DNA of 64,000 nt from Nephrocerus scutellatus (GCA_947095585.1 OX352763.1:36816010-36880009); one strand, 5' to 3'. Shown: positions 47,810 through 58,690, counted from the stretch's first letter. The notes: generated by a model from the letters alone, not told the origin. Numbers and translations are program-made.

Positions 47810-47871
47810 ACTATTGGGGCTATCACAGACAAGGCTCATGTCAGGCTGGTTTCAGTGCTGCAACAAGCAAG
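47810..47871 (+). CDS. if: Integrin alpha-PS2 exon (YWGYHRQGSCQAGFSAATSK)
   Basis: This 62-bp exon lies between acceptor cttttgcag (ending 47809) and donor gtaagt (47872). The first two bases complete an asparagine codon begun in the previous exon. Twenty codons follow and the exon ends on a codon boundary (phase 0). The peptide is N-YWGYHRQGSCQAGFSAATSK. The G-x-C-Q-x-G-F-S-A core is shared by integrin alpha chains at the entry to blade 3, and its cysteine pairs with the PCR cysteine of the previous exon in known structures. It is too short to appear as an ORF of its own. Splice sites and frame continuity are the main support, and the residue match is strong. Confidence 0.92.
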
Positions 47872-48243
47872 GTAAGTACTTTTTTAGAAATGAATGACTT
47901 TATAACCCTATGTGGGTCAATGTGGTCTGGTCGGACCTTTTTGAGTTTCAACTGTTAATATATTTTTATTGAATAAATTAAAAACTAAAACTACTTGACT
48001 TCTATATACCCGACTCGTTCAGTCCAATGCAACTTATATCACTTTTATAGAAAAAAAAGTTCTTTGAATGTGATTGTATGTTAAAGTAACCCGTTCGGAC
48101 TGATCAATTGACTGATCAAACCGCGTAGTACTAAATTACTGTTATTTCATCGAAACGATAATTTGAAAAGTTTGAATAAATTTTATATGTTGAATGGACT
48201 TTAAGTCAAACAACATGTTTCCCAAATCTACCAGCAGCTACGC

Positions 48244-50460
48244 TTAATGAATCATCATCATCATCATATTTGGCTCTACAGCCATGGTCCGGTCCTCGCC
48301 TTCCGCAAAAAGTTTCTCCACCAGTCCCGATTTCAAGCTGATATCATCCAATTTGGCGTCCCTTAACTCTGAACGTCCTGGTCTACGTAGGTTTGGCTGG
48401 CCTCGCTGTCGAGTTCCATAAATCCTACCGCAAAGGACTTTCCGAGAAGGATCCTCTTCGCTTATGCGAGCTAGGTGTCCTGCCCACCGGAGCCTACCGA
48501 GCTTAATTTTCTTCACGATGTCGACATCGCGGTAACGAACGCTCGTAGACCTCATCATTATAAAGTCTCCAGAATCGTCCTTCCTCACATACGGGGCCAA
48601 CAATTCTCCGTAAGATTTTTCTCTCGAACGCGGCTACGAGGTCAGAATGCTTTTTGCTAAGCACCCAAGTCTCGGATCGGATAGAGCCACCTGCTCTATC
48701 TGGATGAAAGCTTCCTGACAGCTCTTCGGTTTCTACCAACGATTTCAATATCGTCTGTGTAAGCCAGTATCTGAATGGACTTATAGAGGATTGTTCCTCT
48801 CGCCTTTACGTCAGAGTCTCTGATCGCTTTCTCCATCCCCAGGTTGAAGAGGACGCAGGCCAGTCCATTCCCTTATCCAAGCCCGTTATAGATGTTCAAT
48901 GGGCTTGATAGTGATCCGGATATTATTACTTGGCTTATAATATTAGTCATGGTCAACCTACATAGTCGTGTCGTTGGATTCTGTATTCTCTCATGGCTTT
49001 ATAAAATTCTACTCTGGCTAAGCTATAAAAAGATGGTGTAGTGAGTTTTGAAACTCTAGACATTTTTCCATCACCTGCCTAAGGGTGTAAATCTGATCAG
49101 TTGTTGATTTGCCTGGGATGAAATCACACTGGCATGGACCAATAATCCCTTTAGCGTATGAGGCTATCCTGTCTTGAAGGATAGACGAGAAAATCTTATA
49201 GGCTGTACTCAACACCGTTATATCACGATAATTGCTGCAAGTTGTGATATCTCCTTTCTTATGTATGGGACACAGGATGCCTCTTCGCCAGTCTTCTGGT
49301 ATCGCTTCTTCCTCCCATACTTGCACTATTAGTTCATGAATTGCTTGGTGTATTGCGGGGCCTCCTGTTTTAATTAGCTCCGCTGGGATCCCATTAGATC
49401 CCGGTGCCTTAATATTTTCGAGCCGATTTATCGCTCTGCTAACGTCGTCTATGCTTGGTGGCGGCAGCATAGTGTGGTCTTCGGTCATTTGTGGAGCCTC
49501 CAAATCCTCAGTTAGCTGGCCAATAAGCAACTCATGAAAGTGAAAGCGCGGACTCTTTGGTAGAACTTCCGCGCCTGTTGCGGTCCTTGCTCTCTGTACT
49601 GTTCTAGTTCACGGACGCGATTCTTCTCCCAGGCTGCTTTCTTTTGCCGGTAAACTGTTTCTTATATCTTCTGAGCTCTTTATATTCATATTCGCTTGCC
49701 CGCGTTCTATGAGATTGTTGCATTGCTCGGTAGGCAACATTCTTACGTTCAATCTGTAGCTTACATTCGTCATATAACCAGTCGTTCCGATCTCTTACTC
49801 TTATTCTTCCTGCATTTAGGGCGAGTCCTATTTCTTGAACGTAGTTGTTTCTGGTCTCTTCGTTGCGAAGGGCAGCCGTGTTGACTCGAATCTGATTCGC
49901 GGATGCAGTCTTTCGTGATGATGCAATCGGTGTTCGGAGCACCATACCAACAAGATAGTGGTCCGAGTCGACGTTGGCACCTCGGTACGTTCGTACCGTC
50001 ATCAGATTCGGGTTGTGGCGGCGGTTTATCAACACGTGGTCTATCTGGTTGCGAGTGGCTCCATCAGGAGATACCCAGGTGGCTTTGTGGAAATTTTTAC
50101 GTGCAAACCTTGTACTCGCAACGACCAAATTATTGCTTGCTGCCATCTCTATGACTCGTTGTCCATTGTCATTAGTGTTCTCGTGTAAGCCAATGTACTG
50201 CCTGAATACTGGCTCCCTACATATTTTGGCATTCATATCCCCCAGAATGATTTTTCCGTCATACTAAGGACAGGCATGGAGTTCCCGTTTGACTGATTTA
50301 AATAATTCTTCATTTTCAACATCTGGGGAATCCTCTGTAGGTGCGTGAACGTTTATGAGGCGTATGTTTTTAAATCTGCCCCGCACGCGAAGGGTGCATA
50401 GCCGTTCTTTTACTGCTTTAAAGCCGATAACGGTGGGTGCATTAATATTTATATGCATGT
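48244..50460 (-). mobile_element. RTE-like non-LTR retrotransposon, family 1, best copy (endonuclease + RT)
   Basis: Coding strand is minus, order right to left. 50458-50264 gives the endonuclease part GFKAVKERLCTLRVRGRFKN then NVHAPTEDSP. 50236-49604 continues (MNAKICREPVFRQYIG, RNQIDHVLINRR, YRGANVDSDHYLVG) with the SDHYL catalytic block intact. 49530-49018 is the RT fingers (SRAINRLENIKAPGSNGIPA, then CSNYRDITVLSTAYKIFSS). The catalytic box YTDDI lies near 48760. The C-terminus reads KLGRLRWAGHLARISEEDPS and ends with an (ATGATG)n tail at 48247-48266. It lacks RNase H. Frame changes separate the blocks. The 5' end is missing. Confidence 0.82.
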
Positions 50461-52464
50461 ATTTGTTTATCAGTTATACTTGTCTACTAAGCTCTTTATA
50501 TAGAAAAAGCTCCGACAATGCCTTTATGCAGTGCCTTCCAGTTACTTCCATGTATATTTATGATCGCGTCTTTCTCCGAAAATAGTTTTTCCAAAAACAC
50601 TTCGTCTAAAAAGGGAGCGAAATTGGAGCATATTCCAAAGCAGTGAATCAGTTTTCCGGAACATTGCAGGAAAGAACGAAGTGCAGCTTCTGCCTCTCTT
50701 CTTATTGAATTGAAACCTAATCTACCAGCACGCGTTTTAAAGGTCCACATTATCAATTATGTGCATTATCTTAATTATCGAAGAACTCGTATCTGCGGGA
50801 CTTAATGAGTGCTTCCTTTTGCTGTTAATTCCATGTGAACTCATTTATGCATCCCGCAGATTTTTTTTTAATTTTTTCTATCTTAATATCTCTAACGTTT
50901 TGTCTAACGTCATCGCATTCAAGTGCAAATCCATCCCACTTATTCCGTTATGTTCGCCCATATGTTTATCAATTCTGCAATCTAGTATAAATTTAATAAT
51001 AACCGATATTGGATTTGAGAGTATATATGACAACCGAGTGACTTCAAATCTTAAAAGGTTTTTTTTTATGCATATGTCGAGTCTCAATGTGTACAAATGC
51101 AAGTCTGGGATTCCTGTTTCTAGGTTTGGTAAGTAAATTGGGATGACCAAATTTTTTTTTAATTAAATATCGCTGCGTCTATTTAACGGCGTCGAAATTC
51201 CTGCAAAACCCCAAAAATGCAACCTATAGCAAAATATCGCTCTCGACACAACGTTGAATAATTTTATTTTTGCTGAAAGTTTTCTGTACTTCTTGTCGAT
51301 CACATTTTTTCAGTTGCTTTTTAAGCAATTTTTTGCGTTCTCTCTTTTTTCTTTTTCTCTATTTATTTGTTCGCCCGTTGTACTTACTTGTAGATACTTG
51401 TAGTCCCACAGCTAAAATATTTCAGAATAATTGAGTACTTTCTTTTGACTCAATTATGTTAAGTTCCTAGTTGCTGTCGATGTCTCGCACACGAGGAACC
51501 CTCCACACCAACTATGCAATTTTTTTGCAATAAATAATCATCTTTAGTCCTTTTTTTTGCAACACTCCATTTATGTAACGATAGAGCTGATCCATAAGTT
51601 AGTCGCACTTAAAGCTCGACAGACAACTTATTGTCTGCACGACTAATACGTATTGCGCAAAATTTATATCCATTCATATCAACGACAGTACGACAACAAC
51701 AGCAACAAATCTGATGTGATTTATCTCTGCAAAAAAATCATTGTTCAATCCTTCACACGATCACCACAGAGCAATATAGGATAGCCAGGCAGGCAGCTTC
51801 ATTTCCATAGATGCATCACACATTTCGTGAACAACTCTCCGGTGAGTTGTGGAAAAATGACCATTCATGACAATGCCCATTGCGAGTGCGAGAATTGTTG
51901 CTGTCTTTCAGTTTAAAAATTTCTTAAGTCTAAGCGATCGATGAAGAGGCTTCCACCCTCCAGCCAAGGTGTTAAAAAATAATAATTTTTGTATCAGATT
52001 TATACTCGAATATGTGTGTAGGGGAATGTGTGCCTTTTTGCAATTCGTGTTCACATTTATTTAACGCCCATCGAGTGACAACTTTTGCTTTTTTTTTTAT
52101 CTTGCAGCTGCTTCGTCGTGCTGTGTTTATGCAAATTGCCAGTGAATTCCGTGCTTAAGCCTTTTGAGGACTCTCCGATTCTGCTGTTTGGAGAAAAAGT
52201 ACACGAAGTAACTGTACTGTACCTTCTTACCATAAAATGTCAAGTGCGTTGTTGTGTAAGACTCCGCTCATAACAATCTGTTTCTTGTTTGTTAACCAAA
52301 GTACGTTGCGTTACTCTAGTTGCACCTCATATTCATACATTCTATACTGATAACTCCAAACTGCCTTTCTATAATGAGAGGTCGAGTGTTGCTGCAGACC
52401 GTCATATTGTCTTTCATTGTCTTACAATTAAAATATATCTCAATTTTATTTACAAGTGTTGCTC
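50461..52464. other. Intron 4 sequence, no recognised gene
   Basis: Unassigned. The ORF 50759-51136 (125 codons) has hydrophobic, AT-driven composition and no domain I recognise. T runs occur near 50860, 51060 and 51150. Confidence 0.5.
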
Positions 52465-52600
52465 CCATTATGGTTTGTGTCTCTGTTGAAATTTTCGAAC
52501 CACTTAATTGGTAGGCTGATGATATTTCCTCACTGTTTTAGCACCACTGTGCGTGTGAGTAAGATAGCCAATTAGTATTATGTGAGTATAAGTCTAAGCA
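52465..52600. repeat. Dispersed repeat family 2, copy 3
   Basis: CATTATGGTTTGTGTCTCTG, GATGATATTTCCTCACTGTT and GTGCGTGTGAGT ... CAATTAGTATTATG follow the order of copies 1 and 2 with more divergence. Confidence 0.5.
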
Positions 52601-52673
52601 ACTGTACTCTGTTCTACCAATGGTACTAATGGTAATGGTATAATGCATAACGATTTTTGCTACTACGTTACTA

Positions 52674-53622
52674 CCGGGTTTTTCAATAAGAGCACTTCAA
52701 CTTTTTTTTTGAATAAAACACAAACTGTTCGACTTTTGAACTAACTTTTTATTAACGAATTTGAACATATACATATGATAAATTTAAGTATGAAACTCGA
52801 TTTCTTTTGCATGACCACCGCGTGCACGTTTTACGAAGTCCAATCTTTGAACCCAATTTTCGACCACTCTTTCGCATAAATCGGCCGAAATTCCAGCAAT
52901 TTCACGTTCAATATTGGCTCTGAGCTCTTGCAACGTCGCCGGCTTATTGGCATAGACCAATGACTTCACATAACCCCAAATAAAATAATCTAGAGGTGTC
53001 AAATCACACGAGCGCGGCGGCCACTGGACGGGCCCATTTCGCGAAATAACACGCTCATCGAACTTAGTCTTCAATAACGCGACTGTATCGTGTGCTGTAT
53101 GGCATGTGGCCCCGTCCTGCTGAAACCACATGTCGTCCAAGTCCATTCCATTCAATTGCGGCCAAAAAAAAATCGTTTATCATATCGCGATACCGATTTC
53201 CATTAACAGTAACGTGGCGATCGTTATCGTCGATGAAAAAATATGGCCCAATGACGCCGCCGGCATGTAATCCGCACCAAACAGTGACTTTTTCGGGATG
53301 CAACGGTGCCTCATGAATTACGTGTGGGTTGCTTTCTGCCCAGTAACGCATATTTTGCTTGTTGACAAATCCTTCTAGCCAAAAGTGAGCCTCATCGCTG
53401 AAGATGATTTTTCAGTGAAAATCTGCTCTTAAAGTAGCGGCAACAGAACGATTATTTTGATAAAAAATTTGCACGATTTGCAATCGCTGTTCACATGTGT
53501 AGCGTTCCATGATGAAATGTATACTAATGAAGTTTCCAAATGACAAAAGAACAATAAAAAATATGGCGTCGTTCGCCGTCCCTATCGGAGAAAAGTTGAA
53601 GTGCACCTGTTGAAACACCCGA
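52674..53622 (-). mobile_element. Internally deleted mariner-like element, copy 2 (DD41D-type)
   Basis: 949 bp, flanked by TA on both sides (52672-52673 and 53623-53624). The ends are CCGGGTTTTTCAATAAGAGC and, from the right, TCGGGTGTTTCAACAGGTGC. The minus strand codes the helix-turn-helix start (MERYTCEQRLQIVQ), then jumps from RSVAATLRA to DFH. A stop at 53412 stands where copy 1 has Arg. The catalytic core follows: FSDEAHF, PLHPEKVTVWCGLHAGG, WFQQDGATCHTA and RSCDLTPLDYFIWGYV. Forty-one residues lie between the QQD Asp and the PLD Asp. A homopolymer at 53164-53172 shifts the frame. It retains the core that copy 1 lacks. Confidence 0.88.
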
Positions 53623-53669
53623 TACAAACAATGTAAGCGATGGCAACTTCTGTTCTACCAATGGTACTA

Positions 53670-54204
53670 GCGTACCAACTTTTCGATTGTTGTGGATATA
53701 AAACGCATGCCCCTTACTTTTCTCTAACTTGTTATTACTTAATCCAATACCTATCCAAATCTAAATCTTATTTCTACCTAACCAAGTTTTTGACGAACAA
53801 TATGTATGATGACGTTTTGGACAATCGTGCGGCTTAATACTATCCAAACAAAGCCATTGCAATAACAAGAAGTTTAAATGAAACGAATTTTCTTTATATG
53901 GTAAAGGTCGGAATACAAAGCAATGGACTCAAATAGTCGCTAATCATAGACAAATTAACTTTAGCTTAAAAATAACAAGAAATGAATTATATTTGAGACA
54001 AAAAAAAGTGGAAAAATAAGTCGAATGCAACCTGTTACGTTATTCCTTACATTATGGATTATTGATAAAACCTTTCAAATAAATTATCATTAACCTCTGG
54101 GTATGAACTTTTTCGTCTGTTCAACTAGTCTAGTTAATGCAGATACTTAACTTAATGTATGAACTACAAATAAACTAAAAATAAAAGAAAATCTATTTAA
54201 ATTT
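53670..54204. other. Intron 4 sequence, no recognised features
   Basis: AT-rich, with short ORFs only. Confidence 0.55.
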
Positions 54205-54510
54205 TAACAACGTTTCGGTCTCGTCTCGCTAAAGTGCTATACCGTTTTTAATATTCTTAAGAAGAAAAAGAGAGATGGTGTAATCTCCTAATTCTTTTTT
54301 TGACTCTAAAGTCCCTAAAATCTGCACGTCCTTGATTTTTACTATCCTTGGAAGACTGTTGTATACGCAGATAACTCTACCGTAAAGGACTTTCCTATCA
54401 TGATTCGCTCTTGCGAGCAAAATGTCCTGCTGGCCCGACGCTAGGAGCTTAATTTTTACATCGCTCGTATAGATCTCATTGCTTTGCCTCAAGTAACCGT
54501 GCGCGGACCA
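54205..54510 (-). mobile_element. RTE-like C-terminal fragment
   Basis: The minus strand reads RQSNEIYTSDVKIKLLASGQ, then LLARANHD and VLYGRVICVYNSLPRIVKIKD. This has the layout of the RTE C-terminal tail (R-x-x-Y, KIK-RLRWAGH, P-x-R-V, RGRPKLRWKD) but much eroded. It lies head to head with the next fragment. Confidence 0.5.
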
Positions 54511-54540
54511 TCCATTTTACATTAAGAGCCATCCATAGAA

Positions 54541-54747
54541 ATGTGGACTGCTAACGCCAAAGACCTCTTTATGGCGTTCGTGGACTTAAAAGCCGCGTAC
54601 GACAAAAAGGTAATTACAAGAAAGAAAGTTCTTGAAAGACTCATAAATGCCATTAAAAGCGTTAGCGACACGTTCACGACAAGTTCACGAGCGTTCAATA
54701 GTGTAAAAGGACTAAAGCAAGGGTACAATGTCAGCCCACTGTTGTGA
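54541..54747 (+). mobile_element. RT palm fragment (RTE-like)
   Basis: The frame ATG at 54541 reads LFMAFVDLKAAYDK, the RT block A with its catalytic Asp, then RLINAIKSVSD and VKGLKQGYNVSPLL, the block containing the KQG turn (usually RQGCxLSPxLF). It ends at a stop directly after SPLL. Orientation is opposite to 54205-54510. Confidence 0.7.
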
Positions 54748-56099
54748 AGCAGCTAAGTTATTAGAACACAGATTAATAAAATCAAAATCGGAATGTTGAT
54801 ATTACAACCGATATATCTCTGTAATTCTTATTATTTTTACATTCTTAATATTTATTTATTAGTTTTTTCTTTTTAAATTTATTTTACAATATATAAAAAA
54901 ATAAAAAAATTGCCAATAAATATATATTGCTCCTAAGAGGAGCATAGAGCGAACGACCTCTTTTCAGCGCCGTCTGTCTCTCGACAGCTGTTTAACCTTC
55001 ACGCCATACACCTACTGTACGCGATTCTCGCTCTATTGATCTGCGCCACGTGTTCACTAGGCGTCCCGGGTTTCGTCTTCCTTGGGGGTTCCATTCAAAG
55101 GCCATTTTTGTAATGTCATTGTCCGGTTTCCGCAGGGTGTGCCCTACCCATTGCCATTTCCTTCGCTCAATTTCAATATGGATTGGCTCGTTATTTGTCA
55201 GGGGAAGTAGATCCGAGTTTGAGATGTTGTTTGGCCAAAAGATGCCACAGATTCGCCGCAGACATTTGTTGATAAATACTTGTTATTTTTGAGAAATGGT
55301 GGTTGTTACTTTCCAAGTCTCGCAACCATATAAGAGGAACGATTTAAGACTGGAGTTGAAGATATTTAGTTTTGTGCTCCTGGAGATGTTATGCTCTCGC
55401 CACACTTTGTACAGCGATTAGTAAGCAGAGCGCTCCTTGTTCATGCGGGCTGTCACGTCTGATTAGACTCCCTAAGTAGGTAAATTTCTCCGCGTCTTCA
55501 ATGACTATCGTTGCATCGTTGGTGGTTATAGATAATTCGCGGTTCTCGGTCGTTCCGATTCGCAACAACTTCGTCATTGAGTAGTTAAGCGTTAAGCCAA
55601 CGTGTCCAGCGTTAGAAATCAACCTCTCAAGCTTACGCTTCATATCGTCCAATCTGTGAGTCTTCATGCTGATGTCGTCGAGATCGTTAAGCCTTTCGTG
55701 CAAGCGCCATTGAATAACGTTTGGTGCATCGATGTTGGTTTGCGCCATAACTTGATCCAGGATCACCAAAAACAGTATAGGTGAGAGGACACATCCTAGC
55801 TCCTTTGTAGATGGTGTAATTGGCGCTGTTCTTATATCGAATGCTGCAAGCGGCATCTCTATATAATTCACGGATAAGGTTTCCGATTGTGTCCGGAATT
55901 CCGAGATTTAGCAATGCTGTCCAAAAAGCTTTTCTGGATATTTTATCGAAAGCTCGTTCGAAATCGACAAGGAGGATGTACAAATGTGAATTCCATTCAA
56001 CAGACTGCTTAATGTGTATGTGGTCTACACATGATCTTTTCTTCCTAAAACCCGCTTGCTCTCGTCTCAAAAGTGTGCCAACAAACGGTGATATACGAT

Positions 56100-56290
56100 T
56101 TTTTTTTTTTAATTCGCGCACGCTTCAAGGGGTTCGCACCCTTATAATGCTCGGCTATATGCTTGGCACAGCGTGGGCGTTAAGGAAGAGGAGGAGAAAA
56201 GAGAAGATGTATATGAGCTTGTGTTTTGAATGCCTGTGGATCATAGTGATGTGGGAAGACAGAGCTTCGCAGATTAAGACAAATAAATGC
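56100..56290 (-). mobile_element. Nested CR1/Jockey-like 3' end with poly(A)
   Basis: A ten-T run at 56100-56109 is followed by GCACCCTTATAATGCTCGGC and TTGGCACAGCGTGGGC, similar to the 3' end of the element at 41449. The RTE reading resumes at about 56290. It is a 5'-truncated insertion of about 190 bp. Confidence 0.65.
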
Positions 56291-57372
56291 TACACTTTTT
56301 TCTATTGCATTTATCAGCGTTATGCCTCTCCAATTTTTACACTCGCTGAGATCAGCCTTCTTGGGTATTGTAATGATGACTCCCTCTTTCTATGAGCTAG
56401 GGATTTTGCATGTTGTCCACGCATCACGTATAATCGGCCCAAGCTCAGGTACAATAACTGAATTGAAAAAACTCGGCGGCCAGGCTATCAGGACCCGCAG
56501 TTTTATTATTTTTAAGTTGTTTAATTGCAGACTCTATTTCATCTTGAGATGGTGGTAAGTTGAGATGCTCCTTATAGGGTTCCGACGTACTGTTCTTAAA
56601 AGCGAGTTGTTGTTTTCCTCGATGGTGTTATCCTCACAAAACTCTTTCCAGCGTTGTAGTTGCTCTTACTCGGTTGAGAGTAAGGCTTCGTTATGGTCTT
56701 TAATAGGAGGTATAGTTTTTGCGCTTTCACCATTAAGTCTACGGATTGCACTGTAGACCCCACGCACTTTCCGCTTCCGCTGAAACCTCATTTATGAAAT
56801 ACCTGCGATCGTTTCTTGCCATTCTTTTTACCGGTGCGTCGGCGCGGTTGTATTCCCTATTCAGTTGTTCTTTTAGCACCGATGAGCGCTCATTTGTAAG
56901 TCGGATTTCAAGATTGCGTCGCTCTTCGATTTGATTCCACGTATCATCCCTTATCCATGGCTTTCTGTGATGTGATGATGTTCTAATGCAACCTCTGCGG
57001 CACCTTTAACAGCAGATTCTATGCTATGCCATGAACCTTTCTTTGAATGCTCAGCGACGATGTTTGACGCAAGGTGCAGATTATATTCATTCACCTTGGC
57101 GAGATTTTGAAGTTTGTTGAGATCGTATTTCCGCGCAGTTCTACCTATGTTGTTGTTGAATTGCATCTGGCCGCAGTCTGATAATACCAACCAGAAGGTG
57201 GTGATCACTAAAGATATCCGCGACGGGCTTCGACATCTAGTAAACAGCTAGCGAATCTGTTGCTGATTAATATGTGATCAATCTGGTTACATGTCACACC
57301 ATCTGGTGATTGCCATGTATATCTATATATGTATACATGTATACCGATGAAAAGCTGTTGACTGGAGCACAA

Positions 57373-57591
57373 ATCCAGGAGTCGGAACGACCGAGAACCG
57401 CGAATTATCTATAACCACCAACGATGCAATGATAGTCATTGAAGACGTGTAGAAATTTAGCTACTTAGGGAGTCTAATCAGACGTGACAGCCCGCATGAA
57501 CAAGGCGCGCTCTGCTTACTACTCACTGTTCAAAGTGTGGTGAGCGCATTACATTTCCAGGAGCACAACGCTAAATATCTTCAACTCCATT
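57373..57591 (+). repeat. Inverted duplication of part of the RTE family 2 RT
   Basis: The + strand here reads NRELSITTNDAMIVIED, then FSYLGSLIRRDSPHEQGALC. The same protein stretch is on the minus strand at about 55353-55558. The match continues in DNA (GGAGTCTAATCAGACGTGAC in both). Confidence 0.85.
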
Positions 57592-58641
57592 GTTGTTCGC
57601 GTGATGCCAAAACCATGGCGGCCCATGCACACGTGAAGATTTGAGCTGTCGTTGCCAACTTTGGCCATCATATCGCCAAGCGCAATTTTGATGTCGCCTG
57701 CGTGAGCACAGGGTATTGTTTCCTCTAGTTGACTATAGAAGACCTCCTTTGTTTCATCGTCATCAGGTTCGGTGGGAGCATAACACTGGATAATAGTGAC
57801 ATTGCGGAATTTAGAGTTGAATCTTGCTGAAATTATGGCTCTAGCTGTTATAAGTATTCCCACTTCGTTGGTTCGAGATTCATTATTGCCACTAAACGTT
57901 AGATAATGCCCTTATTGTTCATGAAAGTCGCCTTGACCCATGCATCTTACTTCGCTGAGGCCTAAAATTAGTAGCTGGTATCGATCCATCTCACGACAAA
58001 CTTGAGGCAGTCTTGATGGATCTGACAATGTGCGGACGTTCCGCGTTCCGATCCTAGTCCTGTGTCGATAGCCAAATGTCATTTGCAATGTATCCGTGTT
58101 GTATCCGAGGCCTGTTTCCGTTTCTTGAGTATTTTTTACAGGTAGTTTACAAGCGCATAACCTCCATAGCGCTGGAGGGCCAATTCCACCTTTACACAAA
58201 TTTAAATAGCGAGCCGCTTGCTACAAGACAGTCGCCCGCTTCAGCCGCCCCTAACATGGAGAACAGACGCTGACTTGATATTGGCTTTTAGGCGCCAATG
58301 ACTTGCCTTGACATGTAGTGTAAATGACTATAAACAGGATTTCCTCTGCTCGTCTCCACTACACCGCCTGATTCATTTAGCGTTACCTAGGGAGCACCGC
58401 TCCCCCGGTGGACCAATGGTACAGTTATATTAAGGTACTATATATAATCTTTAATTTTCCTTAAAATGTGCTCAGCTTTAGTAATTCTGATTACAAAATG
58501 GCTCCTATTAAGCTCGAAATGGTTTGCAGTCCCTTAATTCTTGGTATCTTTAGAGGAGGCTGGCGTTAAGTCTTAGATTTTTTAAATTTACAAAATTATT
58601 GGCTTAAACTAAATTGTTTTATATTTTCTCTTCAATTACAG

Positions 58642-58690
58642 AATGGCGATCGTTTGTTTATTGGTGCTCCTGGCAGTTGGTACTGGCAAG
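58642..58690 (+). CDS. if: Integrin alpha-PS2 exon (NGDRLFIGAPGSWYWQ)
   Basis: This 49-bp exon follows a pyrimidine-rich tract and acceptor ttacag (ending 58641) and precedes donor gtatgt at 58691. It has sixteen codons plus one base (phase 1). The peptide NGDRLFIGAPGSWYWQ-G is the classic integrin alpha strand containing GAPGSWYWQG, compared with GPGSYFWQG in vertebrate RGD-binding alpha chains. It follows the previous exon in frame without linker residues. The next exon was not recognised in the remaining 5.3 kb, so the fifth intron probably runs past the window end. The exon sits about 240 bp right of the end of a 3.4-kb RTE-like element. Confidence 0.93.

Larger units (their letters stand above)
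54930..58400 (-). mobile_element. RTE-like non-LTR retrotransposon, family 2, long copy (endonuclease + RT)
   Basis: Coding strand is minus. 58199-57912 reads RTRIGTRNVRTLSDPSRLPQ, then DRYQLLILGLSEVR, the endonuclease start. 57863-57640 continues NVTIIQCYAPTEPDDDE, then KIALGDMMAKVG. RT begins near 56121 with LLRREQAGFRKKRSCVDH and LLVDFERAFDKISRK. The catalytic area around 55690 reads LNDLDDIS where YADDI is expected, so the box has changed. 55560-55400 has RIGTTENRELSIT and EKFTYLGSLIRRDSP, and 55350-55030 has the C-terminal IERRKWQWVGHTLRKPDND. It contains a nested insertion (56100-56290) and an inverted copy of its own RT C-terminal part (57373-57591). It ends about 240 bp before the integrin exon at 58642. 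Confidence 0.8.
1617..58690 (+). other. if: Integrin alpha-PS2 (inflated) gene, partial, five exons
   Basis: This is the span of the exons recognised in the window. Joined in order they give an uninterrupted 154-residue reading frame. The intron phases are 1, 0, 1, 0, and the donor after exon 5 is phase 1. The product is the N-terminal seven-bladed beta-propeller (FG-GAP repeats) of an integrin alpha chain. In flies, alpha-PS2 pairs with beta-PS (myospheroid) at the plasma membrane, binds RGD-type matrix ligands and anchors muscle and wing epithelia. The stretch PCRTN-YWGYHRQGSCQAGFSA followed by GSWYWQG fits the insect alpha-PS2 type better than my memory of alpha-PS1 or alpha-PS3. Signal peptide, remaining blades, leg domains, membrane helix and GFFxR tail are outside the window. 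Introns are about 10.6, 23.4, 11.8 and 10.8 kb and are filled with transposon debris. The symbol rests on recalled family sequence and was not searched. Confidence 0.88.

Noticed and set aside
49604..50236. Host endonuclease gene (often labelled craniofacial-development-like)
   Set aside because: The endonuclease is followed by RT blocks on the same strand and a simple-repeat tail, so it belongs to an RTE-like element.
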